In this document: piece after piece, positions 7,833-15,264 of the stretch
How positions within the stretch are numbered: the first letter of the stretch is position 1
Layout: the number at the start of each line of letters is the position of its first letter
Source of the DNA: Sphingobium_A sp965228065
GTDB lineage: Bacteria > Pseudomonadota > Alphaproteobacteria > Sphingomonadales > Sphingomonadaceae
Assembly: GCA_965228065.1 (NCBI GenBank)
Contig: OZ245788.1
Coordinates: forward strand, 4,402,001 to 4,466,000
Direction of reading: 5' to 3'
Length of the DNA: 64,000 nucleotides
Made by a program: the position numbers and the translations under genes
The notes under the pieces: generated by a model
The model's input: the letters and a program-made list of their open reading frames with translations, nothing else
What the model was told of the DNA's origin: nothing
Database searches by the model: none

Positions 7833-8717
7833 CTATTCGGGAAGAGCGACGTCGGGCAGCGCCGCGCGTGTCGAATCCTTGTACGTCTTCACGGGCTCGG
7901 GCGCGGCGCTCGGGGTCGATTTGAAGCGCCCCTCGATCTTCGGCGCGGCGGTCAGCGGCCTGATCACGATATCCTTGTACTGGATCCACATCGACGGCCC
8001 CTTGTGGAGCTGGATGCCGAACAGGCCGTCACGCTTACCGACGGGATCATTGTCAAGCGCGTCATAGGCAAGCAGGCCATTGATCGCGGAGACCATGCGG
8101 TTGTCATAGGCAATCAGCACGACCTCGTTCCATTCGGGGTTGGGCCGGATCGAACCGATGATCGCGGCGCGATCGTTGAGCATGCCGGTGACGGTGCGGA
8201 CGACGCGGCCGGTGCCCGCGCCATTGGCGCTGCGCCGCGTGATCACGGCCTTCTGGCCGAGCAGCGCCATTTCCTGACGGTCGCCGGTCTCGTTATAGAG
8301 CATGCCGAAGCGCTCGGGAGGCACGTTGGTCGGCGTGACGTTGGTCTGGAGCCCGGTCAGGACGTGATTGCCCTCCATCTGGCCGCTACGAAACTGCAGC
8401 CCCGAATTGCCCTCGGCCGACAACCAACGATATTTGAAACGCACCTCGAAATTGGCATAGGGTTTATCGAGGATCAGGAAGGTGTTGGCGGCGATCGGCG
8501 TGTCCGATCCACCGGTGATCGCGCCGTCACGCACCGACCAGAGCGTCGGATCGCCGCGCCAGCCCTTCAGCGTCTTGCCGTCGAACAGGGGAGTAAAGCC
8601 GGCCGGGACGGCGGCGGTCTTGGCCGGAGCCTCCTTTGCGTTGAGCGGTGCGAAGGCGACCATCGTCAGCGCCAGCGATCCGACCAATTTCAAACATGTA
8701 TGCGTCGTGCCGGCCAT
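7833..8717 (-). CDS. Secreted DUF1080 protein, copy C
   Basis: A 294-aa exported protein. The start was placed at the ATG at 8717 (MAGTTHTCLKLVGSLAL), preceded by GGAGAG, rather than four codons upstream. A signal peptide is followed by GFTPLFDGKTLKGWRGDP, FEVRFKYRW and GNSGLQFRSGQ. It is closest in pattern to copies A (5779-6660) and B (6843-7757), sharing EWNE.VLI, QLHKGPS and the C-terminal KTYKDST. It is third in the minus-strand operon, with 40 bp to the previous gene and 75 bp to the next. Function is as for the other DUF1080 copies, by family only. Confidence 0.85.
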   Translation of the reverse strand: MAGTTHTCLKLVGSLALTMVAFAPLNAKEAPAKTAAVPAGFTPLFDGKTLKGWRGDPTLWSVRDGAITGGSDTPIAANTFLILDKPYANFEVRFKYRWLSAEGNSGLQFRSGQMEGNHVLTGLQTNVTPTNVPPERFGMLYNETGDRQEMALLGQKAVITRRSANGAGTGRVVRTVTGMLNDRAAIIGSIRPNPEWNEVVLIAYDNRMVSAINGLLAYDALDNDPVGKRDGLFGIQLHKGPSMWIQYKDIVIRPLTAAPKIEGRFKSTPSAAPEPVKTYKDSTRAALPDVALPE

Positions 8718-8757
8718 CTGTCTCTCCATCGTCTTTTGTCATTGTGGTGCGCCCCGT

Positions 8758-9570
8758 TCATTGCGGTGGCTTGGGTGGTCTTTTGGGAATCTCGGGCGTC
8801 GTCTCGGGCGCGCCGGGCCTGGTGACGAAGCGTCCGACAATGTCGGGCGCCGCCTTGAGCGGCTTCACTTCGATATCCTTGAACTGGACACGCATCGGCT
8901 TGCCGAAATCGAGCTGCAGCGCGAAAATCCCGCTGCGCGCGGCCTTGGGGTCCTTGTCCACCGCGTCCAGCGCGAGCTGGCCGTTGATCGCGTGGATGAT
9001 GCGATCGCCATGGGCGATTACGACATAGTCGTTCCATTGCGGATAGGGACGATAGCCAGCGAGCAAGGTTGCGACCGGGTTGACCGACGCCTTGATCTTA
9101 CGCGACGTTTTTCCGTCTGCGACGCCGATCTCGACCTTCTCGCTGAGCAGCCCGATCTCGTTGCGGCCGAGATTGTCGTACAGCATCGCATAGCGGACGA
9201 GCTGGTCCGGCGGCACGACATTCGCCTGATAACCGGCGACCATATAGGGGCCGATGTCGCTGATCGCGCTGCGGAACTGGACGCCGGAATTGCCGTCCTT
9301 TTCGAACCGGAATTTCAGATGGAGTTCGAAATCGGAATAGACGCGGTCGTTGATCAGGAACGACATTTTCGGAATGGGCTGCTCCGACCCGCCGGTGATC
9401 GCGCCGTCGCGGACCGACCACAAGGCAGGATCGCCGCGCCAGCCCTTCAGGCTCTTGCCGTCGAACAGCGAGGTGAAGCCTTTCGTCGTCCCGGCCTGGA
9501 CGGGCGCGGCCAGAATGGTCGCGAGCAGCAGCGAGGCCGCGAATATCCGGCGGGAATGCATCCGCTCCAT
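8758..9570 (-). CDS. Secreted DUF1080 protein, copy D (divergent)
   Basis: A 270-aa exported protein, the shortest and most divergent of the four. It has a signal peptide (RIFAASLLLATILAAPVQA), then GFTSLFDGKSLKGWRGDP, LHLKFRF and GNSGVQFRS. It lacks the QMEGNHV type segment of copies B and C. The C-terminal tail is proline-rich (IPKRPPKPPQ). It starts one base after the stop of the beta-propeller gene, so translation is probably coupled; the ATG at 9561 is an alternative start. It is second in the operon. Close linkage to a propeller gene in both operons suggests a propeller/DUF1080 pair is the functional unit. Confidence 0.83.
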   Translation of the reverse strand: MERMHSRRIFAASLLLATILAAPVQAGTTKGFTSLFDGKSLKGWRGDPALWSVRDGAITGGSEQPIPKMSFLINDRVYSDFELHLKFRFEKDGNSGVQFRSAISDIGPYMVAGYQANVVPPDQLVRYAMLYDNLGRNEIGLLSEKVEIGVADGKTSRKIKASVNPVATLLAGYRPYPQWNDYVVIAHGDRIIHAINGQLALDAVDKDPKAARSGIFALQLDFGKPMRVQFKDIEVKPLKAAPDIVGRFVTRPGAPETTPEIPKRPPKPPQ

Positions 9571-9571
9571 C

Positions 9572-11383
9572 CTATTTCGACTTCAGGCCATAGGCCTGCA
9601 GCCGGTCGGTCCCGACCAGCACGAGCCCGTCGACCACCGTCGGCTCACCGTAATTGCCGGTCGGGAACAGCTCGCCTTCCGGACTTTTCCAGATCGGCTT
9701 CAGGCTGACCGCATCGAACGCATAGAGGATCGGCTGGGGTGGCTTGGCCGCGTAGAGGCTCACCGTGCGCGCTGCATTCTGGTCGACCATCCAGATCACG
9801 GCGTCGCGGCCGCCATTGCTGCTGATGACCGGCGATCCCGGATTGTGGAAGGTCAACGTCATCTCCAGCGTATCGACCTTCAGATGCGCGGGCGCATCGG
9901 GGCTCGCGATCACCTTCACCTTGGCGAGACCCGGCGGCGTGCTGGTGTTGAAGAATTCGCCCTTCTTGCTGGCGCCCGACACGTAGATCCATGTCGCGCC
10001 GGCATCGTCGCGATACCAGGAGGCCGACGTGCGGCTCTTGGCCTGATCGTACGCTCCATATTCGTCGGAGAAGGGCTTGAAGAGGTTGATCGGCCCGCGC
10101 CGTTTCCATTCGGGCTGGATGTCGGGCGGCAACAGCGAGAGGTCGGTTGCGGGATCGAGCGAGCAGGGCTGCCGCTTGGTCAGGCCGCCCGGCATGTGAT
10201 CGCGATCGAGCAGGTAGATATTGCCCTGCTTGCCGCCGCCCAGCGTGACCAGCCGCGGCGTGGCCGAGGTGCCCGCGGGCAGATCGAGCACGATCACCGG
10301 GCTGCTGCCGATGTCGATATCGGCCTTGCCCGCCTGGCAGTAATTATACGGCGTGTAGGTGCCGGTCAGCTTCAGCCCGTTGGTGCGATCGTCCTCGAAC
10401 TGCAGGATGGAGTGCGACCAGCTATTCTCCTTGTCGGCATGCATGCTCTCAAAGCCGAGCTTGATGCCGTCATACAGGTTCGATCCGGTGGTGACGTAGA
10501 GCCGGCCCTGGTCGTCGAGCGCGGGGCCGCCCTGCGCCCACATGCCGCCGCCATCCTGGATATCGTCGGGTGTGGCGGAGAATGCCGAGGTGACCTTCTT
10601 CGACGCCGTATCGAGCACCAGCATCCAGCCCACGGCGTCCGCACCGAAGGCGAGGTAGAGACGCGCACCGTCCGCGCTGAGATTGAGTGCGCCGCGCTGG
10701 ACGTACCGATAGGGCTGACCCATCTTCCACGTCCGGTTGCCGTTGCGGTTGAGCGTCGGCTGGTCGATCATCGTCTGGCTGAGCGCCACCGGCCAGCCGG
10801 CGAGTTGCTGGCCGGTGCGGATGTCCAGCGCATGAGCGCTCCACATATTCTTGCCCTGCTCGCCGCTCGGATTACTGCAACTCGTCACATAGAAGCGGCC
10901 GGCCTTCGCATCGATGATGCCGGTGCCGTAATTGCCCATCGCGCCCTTGTTGCAAGGTGCTTCGGTCAGCCGCGTGCGCCACAGGATCGTGCCGGGCTGG
11001 ATCTTACCGGAAGCGGCGGTGGCAATCGCATAGGCATAACCGGTCGTCGTCGAAACGATCGTGGCGGCAACGGTCCTGCCGCGAAACTCGCCGCCGGTCA
11101 GCTTGAGCGCGTGGAGATAAAGCGGCGCGGAGAACATCCGTGGCGGCATGTTATTGTAGCTGTCGAGCTGCGGCGACGACCAGAGCGGACCGAAACTGCC
11201 GCCCGCGACATTGGTAGGGGTCAGCACGCTTTCCTGCGCATTCCAGCCCGACCGCGCACGGTCGTTATGCGCCATCACCTTGTCGACGGGGGGCGCCTTT
11301 TTGGACGATTGGGCAAGTCCGGCCTGCGCCGAAAGCGCCATTGCCGATGTTGCGAGCAGGATCGCTGCCGTGCGCGACTTCAT
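9572..11383 (-). CDS. Secreted PQQ-binding-like beta-propeller protein, second copy
   Basis: A 603-aa paralogue of the protein at 3911-5737. It has a Sec signal (AILLATSAMALSAQAGLAQ), conserved FGPLWSSPQLDSYN, GGGKQGNIYLLDRDHMPGG and a C-terminal ILYAFDAVSLKPIWKS propeller strand. No haem c motif is present; the shared Cys (APCNKG, TSCSNP, NYCQA, RQPCS) are retained. It is the first gene of the minus-strand operon with three DUF1080 genes, downstream of sigma-54 promoter 11,567-11,582. It is exported and probably handles an extracellular substrate. Enzymatic oxidation with PQQ is possible but not shown by any diagnostic residue I can name. Confidence 0.8.
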   Translation of the reverse strand: MKSRTAAILLATSAMALSAQAGLAQSSKKAPPVDKVMAHNDRARSGWNAQESVLTPTNVAGGSFGPLWSSPQLDSYNNMPPRMFSAPLYLHALKLTGGEFRGRTVAATIVSTTTGYAYAIATAASGKIQPGTILWRTRLTEAPCNKGAMGNYGTGIIDAKAGRFYVTSCSNPSGEQGKNMWSAHALDIRTGQQLAGWPVALSQTMIDQPTLNRNGNRTWKMGQPYRYVQRGALNLSADGARLYLAFGADAVGWMLVLDTASKKVTSAFSATPDDIQDGGGMWAQGGPALDDQGRLYVTTGSNLYDGIKLGFESMHADKENSWSHSILQFEDDRTNGLKLTGTYTPYNYCQAGKADIDIGSSPVIVLDLPAGTSATPRLVTLGGGKQGNIYLLDRDHMPGGLTKRQPCSLDPATDLSLLPPDIQPEWKRRGPINLFKPFSDEYGAYDQAKSRTSASWYRDDAGATWIYVSGASKKGEFFNTSTPPGLAKVKVIASPDAPAHLKVDTLEMTLTFHNPGSPVISSNGGRDAVIWMVDQNAARTVSLYAAKPPQPILYAFDAVSLKPIWKSPEGELFPTGNYGEPTVVDGLVLVGTDRLQAYGLKSK

Positions 11384-11537
11384 CTGTTACCCCTCCCAAT
11401 GGCACTGGTCATGGTTCGCCGCACAAGGCAGACGCTCTGATCTGAAATGGAGAAGGGGACAGTGCGTCTGCCCCGACCTGGCTCTGGCAGGCCTATCCGT
11501 CGCGGCGAATGGTCCATCGCGCTTCCTCCCCTCCGAT

Positions 11538-11551
11538 CCCGTCTGTGCGGG
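11538..11551 (-). promoter_or_regulatory. Conserved 5'-UTR hairpin, copy 3
   Basis: The minus strand reads CCCGCACAGACGGG, identical to the copy at 3865-3878. It begins 17 nt after the -12 GC of the promoter at 11,567-11,582, leaving a long leader (about 155 nt) before the ATG at 11,383. Confidence 0.6.
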
Positions 11552-11566
11552 CTCCGGTCACTGCGA

Positions 11567-11582
11567 TGCATGGACTGTGCCA
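11567..11582 (-). promoter_or_regulatory. Sigma-54 promoter, copy 3, for the 11,383-6843 operon
   Basis: The minus strand reads TGGCACAGTCCATGCA, identical over 16 bp to the promoter at 3834-3849. GG and GC spacing is canonical. It is divergent from the promoter at 11,739-11,754. Confidence 0.87.
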
Positions 11583-11637
11583 AGACCCGGTAGAGCGCAG
11601 AGAGGCTCGTCACGCCGCGTTTCGGATACGCTCGGGA

Positions 11638-11684
11638 TGTCACCTATGGGAACATCGGTGTCACCCAACTGCACAAAGGTGACA
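11638..11684. promoter_or_regulatory. Shared enhancer (UAS) between two divergent sigma-54 promoters
   Basis: Half-sites are TGTCACC (11,638-11,644), TGTCACC (11,659-11,665) and GGTGACA (11,678-11,684); the last two form a perfect inverted repeat with a 12-bp spacer. The block lies 56-103 bp from both flanking -24 elements (11,581 and 11,740), so one activator array can serve both. It sits in the 415-bp gap 11,384-11,798, which otherwise holds the two promoters and two hairpins. Confidence 0.7.
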
Positions 11685-11738
11685 GAGCGCGCGTGCCGGA
11701 AACCGGCCAGGCGCGGCGTTTGCTTCCACCCCGGGGGT

Positions 11739-11754
11739 TGGCACGCTCCATGCT
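11739..11754 (+). promoter_or_regulatory. Sigma-54 promoter, copy 4, for the FAH/transporter/dioxygenase operon
   Basis: The sequence is TGGCACGCTCCATGCT, with the -24 GG and -12 GC in register and the TCCATGC core shared with the other three. The predicted start is near 11,765. Confidence 0.85.
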
Positions 11755-11768
11755 TGGACCAATCTGTG

Positions 11769-11782
11769 CCCGCGCAGACGGG
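11769..11782 (+). promoter_or_regulatory. Conserved 5'-UTR hairpin, copy 4
   Basis: CCCGCGCAGACGGG begins 16 nt after the -12 GC. The stem is CCCG/CGGG and the loop CGCAGA (one loop change relative to other copies). It overlaps a second possible pairing, TCTG (11,763-11,766) with CAGA (11,775-11,778). Confidence 0.6.
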
Positions 11783-11798
11783 CCGGGGAGGAAGCGTG

Positions 11799-11906
11799 AT
11801 GGCCATCCGGCATCCACAGACGAATTCGCCATCGCGCGCGCATGCCCCGCATCCGCCCATGGCTGCAGGCCGCATCGTCATCATCGATATCGGGAGAGTG
11901 AGTTGA
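11799..11906 (+). CDS. Possible 35-aa leader ORF coupled to the FAH gene
   Basis: A short frame from the ATG at 11,799 with a very strong GGGGAGGAAG ribosome site. It encodes about 35 residues ending in IIDIGRVS, rich in Pro/His/Ala at first. Its TGA overlaps the TTG start of the FAH-family gene (TTGA, 11,903-11,906), the arrangement of translational coupling. It is the first ribosome site after the sigma-54 start and hairpin. It may be a leader peptide that delivers ribosomes to a weak TTG start, or just a fortuitous frame. I recognise no homologue. Confidence 0.4.
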   Translation: MAIRHPQTNSPSRAHAPHPPMAAGRIVIIDIGRVS

Positions 11907-12751
11907 AGCTGGCAACGATCAGGCATAGTGACGCGATCGTCGCAGCGATCATCGACGAGAACGCGGGCAGGGCCTTTCCGCTGGGCACCGACATGCTCTC
12001 GATTGTCCGGGCCGGCGCTATCCCCGCTCCATCGGGTGATGGTATCGCGCTGTCCTCGGTCGAGATACTCGCGCCGATCCCGCGCCCGGCGCGCAACATC
12101 TTCTGCGTCGGCAAGAATTATCACGCCCATGCGCATGAATTCACCAAAAGCGGCTTCGACAGCTCGGCCAAGGACGCCAGCGAAGCGATCCCGACCGCGC
12201 CCATCGTCTTTTCCAAGGTGCCGGAAAGCGTGATCGCGAACGGCGCGCCGATCCGTTACCCAACCGGGGTCAGCGACAAGGTGGATTACGAGGCCGAACT
12301 GGCCGTGGTGATCGGCAAGGGCGGTCGCGGTATCGACCGCGCCGACGCATACGATCACGTCTTCGGCTATATGATCGTCAACGACGTGACCGCGCGCGAC
12401 CTGCAGGCGCATCACAAACAATGGCTGATCGGCAAATCGCTCGACACATTCTGCCCGATGGGGCCTTGGCTGGTCACCGCCGATGCGGTGGATCCGGAGA
12501 GCCTCAACGTCCGCTGCTGGGTGAATGACGATCTGCGCCAGGACGCGAGCACCGCGGATCTGATCTTCGACATCCCGACGCTGATCGAGGCGCTGTCCGC
12601 CGGCATCACGCTCCAGCCCGGCGACGTCATCGCCACCGGCACGCCCGCAGGTGTCGGCATCGGCTTCGATCCGCCGCGCTATCTGGCGCGGGGCGATCGG
12701 GTGACGATCGAGATCGACGGGCTCGGGAGGCTCAGCAACACGCTGCAATGA
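11903..12751 (+). CDS. Fumarylacetoacetate hydrolase (FAH) family protein
   Basis: A 282-aa cytosolic hydrolase of the FAH/fumarylpyruvate-hydrolase superfamily. It has the FAH core NIFCVGKNYHAHAHEF, then PIVFSKVPESVI, the metal-binding VDYEAELAVVIGKGG and VFGYMIVNDVTARDLQ, and the terminal GDVIATGTPAGVGIGF. The start is taken as TTG 11,903 with GGGAGAG 6 bp upstream; no ATG lies at the N-terminus of the homologous region. Family members hydrolyse 3-acylpyruvates with Mg/Mn. With a gentisate-dioxygenase-like gene two genes downstream, fumarylpyruvate (or maleylpyruvate) hydrolysis is the most economical role. No maleylpyruvate isomerase is seen in the window. Confidence 0.88.
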   Translation: MKLATIRHSDAIVAAIIDENAGRAFPLGTDMLSIVRAGAIPAPSGDGIALSSVEILAPIPRPARNIFCVGKNYHAHAHEFTKSGFDSSAKDASEAIPTAPIVFSKVPESVIANGAPIRYPTGVSDKVDYEAELAVVIGKGGRGIDRADAYDHVFGYMIVNDVTARDLQAHHKQWLIGKSLDTFCPMGPWLVTADAVDPESLNVRCWVNDDLRQDASTADLIFDIPTLIEALSAGITLQPGDVIATGTPAGVGIGFDPPRYLARGDRVTIEIDGLGRLSNTLQ

Positions 12752-12794
12752 CCATGACGGCCTGATCGCGCAAAACCAGAAGGGGCAGGGGAAG

Positions 12795-14096
12795 ATGCAG
12801 AACCAGGTGGCGCCGTCCGCGCCGGAGCAACGCCGGGTCTTGCTGGCCAGCCTGGTCGGCACGGCCGTGGAATTCTACGATTTCTTCATATACGCGGTGG
12901 CAGCCAGCCTGTTCTTCGGGCCGCTGTTCTTCCCGTCCTCCTCATCCTCGGCGCAATTGCTCGCGGCCTATGCCAGTTTCGGTCTGGCCTTCATCGCGCG
13001 GCCGGTGGGCGCGATCCTGTTCGGCCATTTCGGCGACCGGATCGGGCGCAAGTCGACTTTGGTCGCATCGTTGCTGCTGATGGGGGGATCGACCACGTTG
13101 ATCGCGTTCTTGCCGACCTATCACGATATTGGCTGGTGGGCGTCGCTGCTGCTCTGTCTGCTCCGGCTCGGCCAGGGGCTCGGGCTGGGCGGCGAATGGG
13201 GCGGGGCGGCTTTGCTGGCGGTGGAGAATGCGCCGCCGGGCTGGCGCGGCCGCTTCGGCATGGTGCCGCAATTGGGCGCGCCGATCGGCTTCATCGCCGC
13301 CAACGGCATGTTCCTGTTGCTGGGACTCGGCCTTTCGACCGAACAGATGCACGACTGGGGCTGGCGCATCCCCTTCCTCGGCAGCGCGCTGCTCGTCGGC
13401 ATCGGCCTGTGGGTCCGGCTGAAACTGACCGAAACGCCGGCCTTCGCCGCCGCACTCGAGGAAGCGCCGCCGGAAGCGGTGCCGATCGCGACCGTCGCGC
13501 GCCATCACCTGTTCCCTACATTGTGCGGCACGCTGGGCGGCATCGCCTGCTTCGCGATCTTCTACATGGCGACCGCATTTTTGCTCGGATACGGCACCAA
13601 CACCCTCGACTATGGCCGCAACGAATTCCTGCTGGCGCAAATCGGGGCGACCGTTTTCCTCGCGATCGGTATCGTCCTGTCGGGCATGCTCTCCGATCGC
13701 TTCTCGCCCCGGACCGTCTTGATGGCCGGCTGTGTCGGCACGATGGCGCTGGCCGGGCCGCTGATGGCGCCGCTGATCGAGAGCGGATCGATCGGGCTGA
13801 CCTTCGTCCATCTCTCGGTCGCGTTGCTCTGCATGGGGTTGGCCTATGGCCCGCTCGGCGCCTGGCTGCCTGGGCTGTTCCCGGCACGAGTGCGCTATAC
13901 CGGCGCGTCGATGGCGTTCAACCTGGGCGCGATCCTGGGCGGGGCGCTCGCCCCCTATGCCGCACAGAGCATGGCGGAAAGCGGCGGGCTGATGCCTGTC
14001 GGTCTCTACCTCTCGGCATGCGGCGCACTCAGCCTGATCGGGCTGTTGATGGCGCCGCGCCAAGCGGCAGCGGAGCCCATGCCGGCAGCGAACTGA
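12795..14096 (+). CDS. MFS transporter, metabolite:H+ symporter (MHS) type
   Basis: A 433-aa inner-membrane protein with about 12 hydrophobic segments. The N-terminus (GTAVEFYDFFIYAVAASLFF) and the loop signature FGHFGDRIGRKSTL are typical of the MHS branch, which takes up aromatic acids, shikimate, alpha-ketoglutarate or citrate. It lies 43 bp after the FAH gene with a GGGGAAG ribosome site and 29 bp before the dioxygenase gene, so it is the probable importer for the ring-cleavage substrate. Specificity cannot be read from sequence. It is under the sigma-54 promoter at 11,739. Confidence 0.88.
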   Translation: MQNQVAPSAPEQRRVLLASLVGTAVEFYDFFIYAVAASLFFGPLFFPSSSSSAQLLAAYASFGLAFIARPVGAILFGHFGDRIGRKSTLVASLLLMGGSTTLIAFLPTYHDIGWWASLLLCLLRLGQGLGLGGEWGGAALLAVENAPPGWRGRFGMVPQLGAPIGFIAANGMFLLLGLGLSTEQMHDWGWRIPFLGSALLVGIGLWVRLKLTETPAFAAALEEAPPEAVPIATVARHHLFPTLCGTLGGIACFAIFYMATAFLLGYGTNTLDYGRNEFLLAQIGATVFLAIGIVLSGMLSDRFSPRTVLMAGCVGTMALAGPLMAPLIESGSIGLTFVHLSVALLCMGLAYGPLGAWLPGLFPARVRYTGASMAFNLGAILGGALAPYAAQSMAESGGLMPVGLYLSACGALSLIGLLMAPRQAAAEPMPAAN

Positions 14097-14125
14097 AGAC
14101 ATTTGAGATCGAACAGGAGACAAAT

Positions 14126-15250
14126 ATGTCGACCAACCCAACCAGCGAGATCACCGATCGCGAGACTTTGAGCAACGCACTCGGCCGGCAGGACATTGTC
14201 GGCTTCTGGAAACTGAAACACGAATATGAATCCTTCGAGCCCGAAAACCCCGAGAAACCCGGCATCTGGCGCTATGCCGATTTCTCGCCTCTGGGGTTCG
14301 CCGCGACCGAGGTGATCCCTATCGAGGAAGCCGATCGCCGCAACCTGATGTTCTCCAACCCCGGCCTGCCGGGCAGCGGCACGATCACGCGCCGTCTGTT
14401 CGGCGGCGTCCAGGTGATCCCCGCCGGCGAACTCTCGCCAGTCCACCGCCATGTCGGTGCGGCGACACGCGTGATGCTGGAGGGGAAGGGCGCCTATACC
14501 ACGGTGGAAGGCGACAAGAGCGCGCTGGAACGCGGCGACATCGTCACCAACCCCAGCGGCGCCTGGCACGAGACCGGCAATGAGGGCGATGGGCCGGTGA
14601 TGTGGTTCGACACGCTCGACCTGCCCTTCACGCGGACGATGGGCACAAACTTCTTCTTCAACGACTATGCCGAGATCGTGAACGGAGAGCGGGTCGCGAA
14701 GAAATACCAGACGGTGAAGCCGCGGGTCGACTGGTCCGCCAATGCCTATGGCGTCGGCGGCGTGCGGCCCGACTGGGTCTCGCATCGCGTGGCGCGGGGC
14801 AGCGGGTCGCCGCAATTCCTCTACAAATACGAGCCGACCCGCGCGCTGCTCGAAAAGCTGCGCGACGACGAGGGATCGCCGCATGACGGCATCATCGTCG
14901 AATATTACAGCCCGGAAACCGGCAGCAGCGTGCTGCGCACCCTGGGCGTCCATATGCAGATGCTGCGCGCGAACGAACGCACGCTGGAACAGCGCAGCAC
15001 CGCCGCGCGCATCTTTGTCTGCCTGGAGGGCAGCGGCACGACGATCGCTGGCGGCGTCGAGCTCAACTGGCAGCGCAACGACGTGATTGTCGTGCCCGGC
15101 TGGACCTGGGCCAGCCACAACAACGGCAGTTCGGATTCAGTGCTTTATTCGGTCAGCGACGCCCCCGCACTCAAGGCGTTGGGGCATCTGGTGGAAGACC
15201 GGCGGACCCGCGAGGGGGAGATTTCCCGGACCTTCGGGGATCCGCGCTGA
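14126..15250 (+). CDS. Gentisate 1,2-dioxygenase-like bicupin
   Basis: A 374-aa protein, the usual length for gentisate dioxygenase. It starts at ATG 14,126 with AGGAGA 8 bp upstream. The N-terminal cupin has the metal-binding stretch SPVHRHVGAATRVMLEG (HxH plus a later acidic residue). The C-terminal cupin has a matching second barrel (ARIFVCLEGSGTTIAGGVE, VVPGWTWASHNN). These enzymes use Fe(II) and O2 to open a 2,5-dihydroxy or salicylate-type ring. It is third in the operon after the FAH hydrolase and transporter, so import, ring cleavage and acylpyruvate hydrolysis form a coherent set. A 1-hydroxy-2-naphthoate or salicylate dioxygenase is equally possible. Confidence 0.87.
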   Translation: MSTNPTSEITDRETLSNALGRQDIVGFWKLKHEYESFEPENPEKPGIWRYADFSPLGFAATEVIPIEEADRRNLMFSNPGLPGSGTITRRLFGGVQVIPAGELSPVHRHVGAATRVMLEGKGAYTTVEGDKSALERGDIVTNPSGAWHETGNEGDGPVMWFDTLDLPFTRTMGTNFFFNDYAEIVNGERVAKKYQTVKPRVDWSANAYGVGGVRPDWVSHRVARGSGSPQFLYKYEPTRALLEKLRDDEGSPHDGIIVEYYSPETGSSVLRTLGVHMQMLRANERTLEQRSTAARIFVCLEGSGTTIAGGVELNWQRNDVIVVPGWTWASHNNGSSDSVLYSVSDAPALKALGHLVEDRRTREGEISRTFGDPR

Positions 15251-15264
15251 ACCGGACGCGGCCG

